Shown piece after piece: positions 58,694 through 64,000 of a stretch of DNA of 64,000 bases. This DNA comes from Buddleja alternifolia (taxonomy: Eukaryota > Streptophyta > Magnoliopsida > Lamiales > Scrophulariaceae): assembly GCA_019426215.1 (NCBI GenBank), contig CM033394.1:13970195-14034194 (forward strand), given 5' to 3'. Positions within the stretch are counted from its first letter, which is position 1; each line of letters opens with the position of its first letter. The notes under the pieces were generated by a model that saw only the letters and a program-made list of their open reading frames with translations, was not told the origin of the DNA and did no database searches. Both the position numbers and the translations under genes were made by a program.

Positions 58694-61600
58694 TCATCTT
58701 TTCTGTCGCTTTATGCTTTCTTCTTTTTGGTAGATCTCATTTGCTAAGTCAATGAGGAGTCGGTCAATGTCTATCATGGTTGTACGTTGAAGTTCATCAT
58801 AGTCATGTCTTCGTTGTCTAGCGCTTTCATTGAGTTCCTTCAGCCTGTCCACCCATTCCCTTGGAGAAATATCAAGTTCACGAATTAAATCGTAATAGAT
58901 ATCTTGTCTTCTGTCGTTGGATAGTTTCCAGTTGATAGGTCGTCTAAGCGGTCCGGCATAAGGATGAAATCCCATAATTTTCGAAAAATCGACGTCCAAG
59001 TCCGGGAGCAAGTACCTTCCTAGATAATACCGTGGCTTTCTCTTTTTAGTTAGCATTTCTTTATGCTCGCTATCTCATCAAACATTGATCGCCAGTGTTT
59101 ATTATCTGTTTTAGATATTGTCTTGGACTTTTCTTTCTCTTCCCCCTTCTTGAGATCAGCAAAAGAGGTCTTTAAGTCAGCGATGTCCCTTCGGAGAAGC
59201 TTGACTTCATCTATCAAGAGAGCGATCTGTGCAGCGATACTCTGAGATACGAGGTTGGAGGAATTGTGACACTCAGTATCAGCTGACACATTCTTCGCAA
59301 GCGACCGGTTGAAATCGTCTGAATGCTCTTTGATGAGAGGAGCGATAGAGTTCATCATGAAGATTGTAAGCTTGCTGGCATTTCGCATATCAGTTTTGAG
59401 AATTGTTTCTACTTGATTGAGCGTGGAATGTCGAACTGTTTTTCTAGAATCTTTAGCTTCTGGATTACTGTTAGAGTCTGAATCTGATGAATCGGAAGAT
59501 GAACGCTTAGGTTCGTGAGAGCTTGAGACTGCTGGAGCTTTGCCTTTAGATTTGTCTCTAATAATAGGCTCTGCAGACTGTGCTGCTAAGTCAGCATGAA
59601 CCTCTTCTATCGCTGAGTCGAGCGTCTGAGTTGCGGAGTTAATTTGAACAATTTGTTCCTCAAGTGGAACCTCGACTGCTGGAGCGCTGGGGCCAATGTC
59701 TTGCATATCAGCGTCTGTGGGTTGAACGGCTTCCACAGCAGGAGTTTGCACTTCTTCTGGCAGATCAACTCCTGAAGTATAAGAATTGTAGAAGTCCAAA
59801 ATAAATGGCATCAGTGCTTGAGCTGCTTCTTGGTCCACTGGCCTGATTAGCGATATCATCTTGGCCATTTCAACATTCTGTTCACAAAAGAGCACAGGGT
59901 GAATATTGTATCCTCGGAAGACGCTCAACCCTGAATAGTGGTTGAAAGTGATGTCCAACGCTTGTGCATTTTCGATCACTGCTCTTCTGGCTCTGTGAAA
60001 TTCAGCAAACTCAACGTGCTCATTTGTAACATCAACAAAAATTTCACTTTGACCTGGAAGAAGCGGTTGTTTACTAATGGAGGCTTCTTCGTTCAAATCT
60101 GGAAAGATTCGCTGAACAAACGCTTGACGGGGGTGAAACACATAGCATCCGCCTTGACTGACTAAGGCTAGTTGTTGACGGATGTAGCTCTCGATAGGTT
60201 GCCTGTATCCTGGCAGATCGCTAACATTTTCAGCAATATGCTGACGCTGATGAAGTAAAAAGGCAGCAAGCCCTCGGCGTCTGTATTCTATTCTAAATTA
60301 AAAAAGAAATGGATATCTCACGAGTTCTTCAAGGGTATAGAAATGTAAAACAAACTCTTCAGCCCATCTGGCTATACCCATCATCCATCGCTTACCAAGC
60401 TTGTCAGTTTTCTTCTATTCTTTTCTAGCTGCAAGAAACTTGTCAAAGCGTTCAATTTCTTCATCATAATCCTCAGCCCATATTCTTGCAAGGTATTCTC
60501 GGGCTTCATCTTCTATCCACGAGTTGATAGTATTGGGACGCTCAGCAACCACTGGTCCTTTTCCTTTCCACTGTCTAAGAGGTTTAGGCGATAAGGCGTT
60601 CTAAGGAGAACGAACAACTTTGGGATAGGCAGAGTATCCGATCAGGTTAAGAATTTCTTCGTCTGGATTCTTTGACCAATCACCCATATGAGGATTCTTC
60701 AAGACGATCTTATTCTGGCGCAAGGGATAAAAGGATTCTTCAGAATGGCCAGTAAAGTTGAAACGCTTCTCGTCAAATTCTGTCATGTTGATCGTTGGTC
60801 GACGAATATACTCAAGTCTAGATTGGAGTTGCTCAAGATTGTAAAGACCTAGATCAGCGAATCGCTCGAAGAATTCAAACTTGGCAGAATTCGAGAGATC
60901 AGGCCTATGGAGAGTGGTTTGAAAAGAGATTTCTGATTCAGCAAGGGTCTGAGTGTCCCGTTCTCTAGCAGCATAATAAAATTCAACATTTGCAGAATAT
61001 CTGTGAGGAAAGAAATCGATGACACGAGGAGGAGACCCGGTTGGAGTGGGAACGAAGGCAATAGATTCTGTTGGGATAGGGGCCACTTCTATCGACCGCT
61101 CAGCATGCTCAGTCGCTTCACTGACTGGTGATGTGTCAGCTTCAGGAAGGACATGGTCGACTTCCTTAGCGATATCTACTACTGCTTCCATATCCACATT
61201 CAAGTCAACAGGAATCTCGGAAGGTGAAGGTGCATCAGCTTCTGGTGCATCTTGAGGTGATACATGTAAGCGTTTGAGAAAAGCAAGCAAAATTTCTACT
61301 AAGTAGAAATTTAAAAATAAAATACTACAACGCTTACCCTGAGGACTATCATCGACTTTGTCAGTCGCTTGATCTGTTTCAATAGTTTGTACAATTTCCT
61401 TAGGCTCCAGGACCTCTTCTTCAGGATCTAAATTGAGAAAAGAAGTGAGGGGATCAGCACGAATAGGTATATTCAAAGATTCAAGAGTGTTAAGAGCATT
61501 TTGAATATCCGCATGAACTTCGGCTGAAAAAGCTTTTATCCTAGCGTTAGAAAAGGAAACCTAACGAGGAAAGGGTAAACTACTTTGTTTTTCACAAGTA

Positions 61601-62817
61601 CTTACCCTGAAAGCGAGCAGCCTTCTCAGAAAGAATAGTGGCTCTAGGCTCAGGAAAAGATTCAGGAACAGTGGCTGAAGAAGGAGGAGGAACACTCGTT
61701 GAGTCTTCAAGCGCTGGCTCGACTGGATCGCTTGTTAATGCAGCTGGAGTGGATGAAGGAGTACTCCTGCGTGCTAGCGGTACTTCTTCTTCTTCTTCTA
61801 CTTCTTCTTCTTCATTTACACTGAAGATAAACGCTGGAGGGAGAGAGTGTGATTTAGGAAAAGGAGAGGGAGACTTCTGTTTCTTCTTAGGCTCCGGCTT
61901 CTGCTTCTTTGCTAGTTTTGATAGCTCAGCGACCTTCAAGATGATTTTTCGTTTGGGTCGCTTAACCACCACTTCTTCCGATGATGACGAAGATGAAGAC
62001 GCTTGCTCTTCATCATCGCTCTGAACAACTCCTTCGGCAAGAAGTCGCTCACGCTTGTCTTTGGGAACCGCCGCACCACCACGTTTCCTTGGCCTTAACA
62101 GCTCGCCAATCATTTTCTTACCATAAAACTTTAGTGCTGGGATCTTCTTTCCAGCGGAGTTAGTGAAACCGCTAGCGCTAAGAATACGACTTAAAACAAT
62201 CCCGTAAGGCTTGGGATTTACCGACTTGGCCATCGCTTGCTTGAAGCGATTAAAAAAGTAAAGGGACCAATTTATCTTCAGTTTGGTCAGAATGGCCACC
62301 ATCATCTTGTACTGGAGGTTTGAAACTTTATTGAAGCTTCCCTTTCTGCATTCGATCATCTTGGTGCATATATCCGCAAGAATGACATATTCGCCCTTCA
62401 TGTCATTTTTCTTGAAGTTGGGTTCATAGGCAGCCTCAACTTCATCCTTCTTTATCAGTGTCCAGACCTTAGTAGCATCCCCAAGAGTGACGACGAATTT
62501 AGTAGAGAAGAAATCAGAGAAGGAGTGAGGACGAAGGTCTCACGGGCAAAGGGAAAGACCCAGGAAATGGAGTTTCCGTCGTCGGAGATTTTTGCATTCT
62601 TGAAGAAAAAGAGAGTTTCTTCCTCAAAGTAGTTGAAAACGGTAGTTATCATATCGCGTAAAACAGACTCTTGGACAAGTGGAAGAACAGTCCGGAGAGG
62701 GAAGTTCTGGTTATCGAAGAGATAGTCCCAGTTAACAAGAAAACTGGCGTTAACAGTGACTGGTTTCTCTGATTTGGAAGATTTTCCGGCAGCAGATTTT
62801 GAAGTTTTGGGTGCCAT
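58694..62817 (-). pseudogene. Sire3 post-pol (env-like position) ORF
   Basis: Starts MAPKTSKSAAGKSSKSEK at 62817. The N-terminal domain (VNWDYLFDNQNFPL, then ILADICTKMIECRKGSFNKV and MMVAILTKLKINWSLYFFNRF) matches Sire1 residue order. A frameshift near 62430 divides it. Next come a Ser/Glu/Pro-rich acidic middle (61592-62401), a second conserved block (60601-61476, with DADTSPVSEA-like repeats), and a segment at 59050-60141. The C-terminal piece (58694-59056) has IRELDISPREWVDRLKELNE and is helix-rich. Pieces are separated by frameshifts or by gaps near 61477-61591 and 60142-60600. No signal peptide or membrane helix seen. Function unknown. Confidence 0.78.
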
Positions 62818-63617
62818 TGATGAACTGAAAAACTTCGGTAGAGGAGAGAAAAGATATGTTCTTTTTACCTTAGAGAGAGAGAACTTTTACAGTAGAAGAG
62901 ATTTGAAAGTGATAAAGTTTTACTGTAAAGGTTGTGAAGGTTTTAAATAGGAGGCAAAAAGTAACTCCTCAACTGGTAGATGAAAGACACGTGTACAGAA
63001 ATTAATTTTGAAAATAATAAAAAAATAAAATCTGAGCCGTTTACTCATAAATACGGATGTCAAAAAGTGCGGTAAGTATTTTAACAACTGTGAAATATAA
63101 AGTTTGAAATCCGAGGTTACTTAAAAAAAACGTTTGAAAAATTTGAAATTTTCAGCGTGAAATACACGCGCCTGATAGTACACTGACTCATACTCAGACT
63201 GGTGCAGTTACTGAACCGCCTAGTTTTTAGATAGGAATCATTAACAGTCAGTTTGATTTGATAGGCACGTGTGAACAGTTGTCAAATGTAATCTTTTGGA
63301 TTTATCCACATGCTACTTTCAGCAATGAAAACTATGCATGAATTTTAGAAAAGAATTACTTAGCGCTAAATTGGGAATCTTTTTGTCATGTATTAGATAT
63401 TGATTTTGTCATGCATAATAGATAAGCACTAGTGATCAATGCATAAATTTTCAAAGTCAATTTTGATCACAGTCGCTTATGAATTGAGATAAGTATAATT
63501 TTAAAGTTCCCCCTAAAATTAATAACTCATTTCAATTAAATAAAAATATGATTTGGACATAATCATAAAGTGGATTCCCCCTAAATTATATGCCTATAAA
63601 ATATGATGCTCTATGAT
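62818..63617 (-). promoter_or_regulatory. Leader between RNase H and the post-pol ORF of Sire3
   Basis: Non-coding, with items matching Sire1 27019-27853. On the minus strand these are purine blocks TAGGGGGAA (two, near 63511 and 63576), ATCAGGCGCGTGT (63164-63176), TATTTATGAG (63044-63053) and a CT-repeat (about 62873-62882) before the ATG at 62817. Confidence 0.5.
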
Positions 63618-64000
63618 TTAAGCATTTAAATCAATCATACCTAATTCACTTCTCAAAGTGAGAAAGCGTTGTTCGTTGAGCGCTTTGGTGAAGATATCTG
63701 CCAATTGTTTGTCAGTACCAATGAAGTGCATGGAGATATCTTTCTTTTGAACGTGGTCACGCAAGAAATGATATCAAATATGAATGTGTTTAGTTCTAGA
63801 ATGAAGGACTGAATTTTGGGTCATAGCTAAAGCGCTTTGGTTATCACAATGGATTGAGGTAGGACCTAGGATTGTTCCATAATCTCTAAGTTGTTGCCTC
63901 ATCCAAATGATTTGTGCACAACAGCTCCTAGCGGCTACGTACTCTTCTTCAGCGGTAGAAGTAGCTATGGACGGTTGTTTCTTACTATGCCACGAAATTA
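63618..64000 (-). pseudogene. Sire3 RNase H, C-terminal part
   Basis: On the minus strand from the window edge: WHSKKQPSIATSTAEEEY, CDNQSALAMTQ and HSRTKHI, then a stop (TGA) in place of an arginine codon, followed by YHFLRDHVQKKD, LADIFTKAL and GMIDLNA-stop. This is the Copia RNase H. Compared with Sire1, the AEAEY motif has become AEEEY. Confidence 0.9.

Larger units (their letters stand above)
56929..64000 (-). mobile_element. Sire3: Sirevirus in minus orientation, 5' part outside the window
   Basis: Its 3' LTR lies at 56929-58453, followed on the minus strand by a purine tract, the post-pol ORF, a leader and the end of RNase H. It is homologous to Sire1 in every part, but the post-pol protein is strongly diverged from it. 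The exact left terminus is uncertain by three bases because of a local GGTGGT change (56929 or 56932). The duplication cannot be checked without the other end. Confidence 0.92.

Noticed and set aside
61638..62024. Ser/Gly-rich plus-strand frame
   Set aside because: Antisense shadow of the low-complexity part of the Sire3 post-pol ORF.
1..64000. Host protein-coding gene
   Set aside because: Every supported frame is transposon-derived; no exon series with a non-transposon domain was found on either strand.

Overview
The window looks like plant nuclear DNA, probably from a flowering plant with a large repeat-rich genome. It is AT-rich, and I could assign nearly all of it to transposable elements: Copia and Gypsy LTR retrotransposons, two CACTA transposons and a small hAT-like element. 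I found no host gene, rRNA, tRNA or CRISPR array. The species cannot be named from the sequence alone.

Layout. The main object is one very large nested cluster. An old Copia element, called O here, spans 1827-52284 and is flanked by ACTTG/ACCTG. It split an even older minus-strand Copia fragment: about 800-1821 on the left and 52290-52334 on the right stay in reading frame across the 50 kb gap. O's 5' LTR (1827-7568) holds a Copia solo LTR (2481-4175) and a CACTA element (4354-6684). O's interior holds an Athila/Tat-like Gypsy element (7944-34096). That element's 3' LTR was entered by a 13.8 kb Sirevirus-type Copia element, Sire1 (20054-33831), and its pol carries a TRIM-like remnant (11364-11927). 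O's interior also holds a second solo LTR (35701-37481) and a coding-free minus-strand LTR element, B (37798-46812). One LTR of B was entered by a deleted Sirevirus, Sire2 (41784-46045). O's 3' LTR (48308-52284) holds a minus-strand Gypsy solo LTR (48942-50579). Most insertions show matching short target duplications, so the order of events can be read directly.

Right of O, a second CACTA element starts at 52335. It carries a 478 bp hAT-like element and a transposase_24-type gene (55188-56925). From about 56929 to the window end lies a minus-strand Sirevirus, Sire3, seen from its 3' LTR through its post-pol ORF into RNase H.

Coding content. All reading frames belong to elements: gag, protease, integrase, reverse transcriptase and RNase H. 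Nearly all carry frameshifts or stops. Sire1 and Sire3 both carry a roughly 4.2 kb extra ORF after pol. The Gypsy element has its own, unrelated post-pol ORF.

Most interesting signals. (1) In the Gypsy element a palindromic GC word, around CCTAGGCGCCA, is clustered just upstream of a TATA box both in the LTRs and at an internal site before the post-pol ORF. (2) The non-coding leader of the Sirevirus post-pol ORF keeps a conserved GC block and a TATA-like box in two diverged copies, which suggests a subgenomic promoter. (3) A short word, AAGCGYC, recurs throughout the Sireviruses in coding and non-coding DNA.
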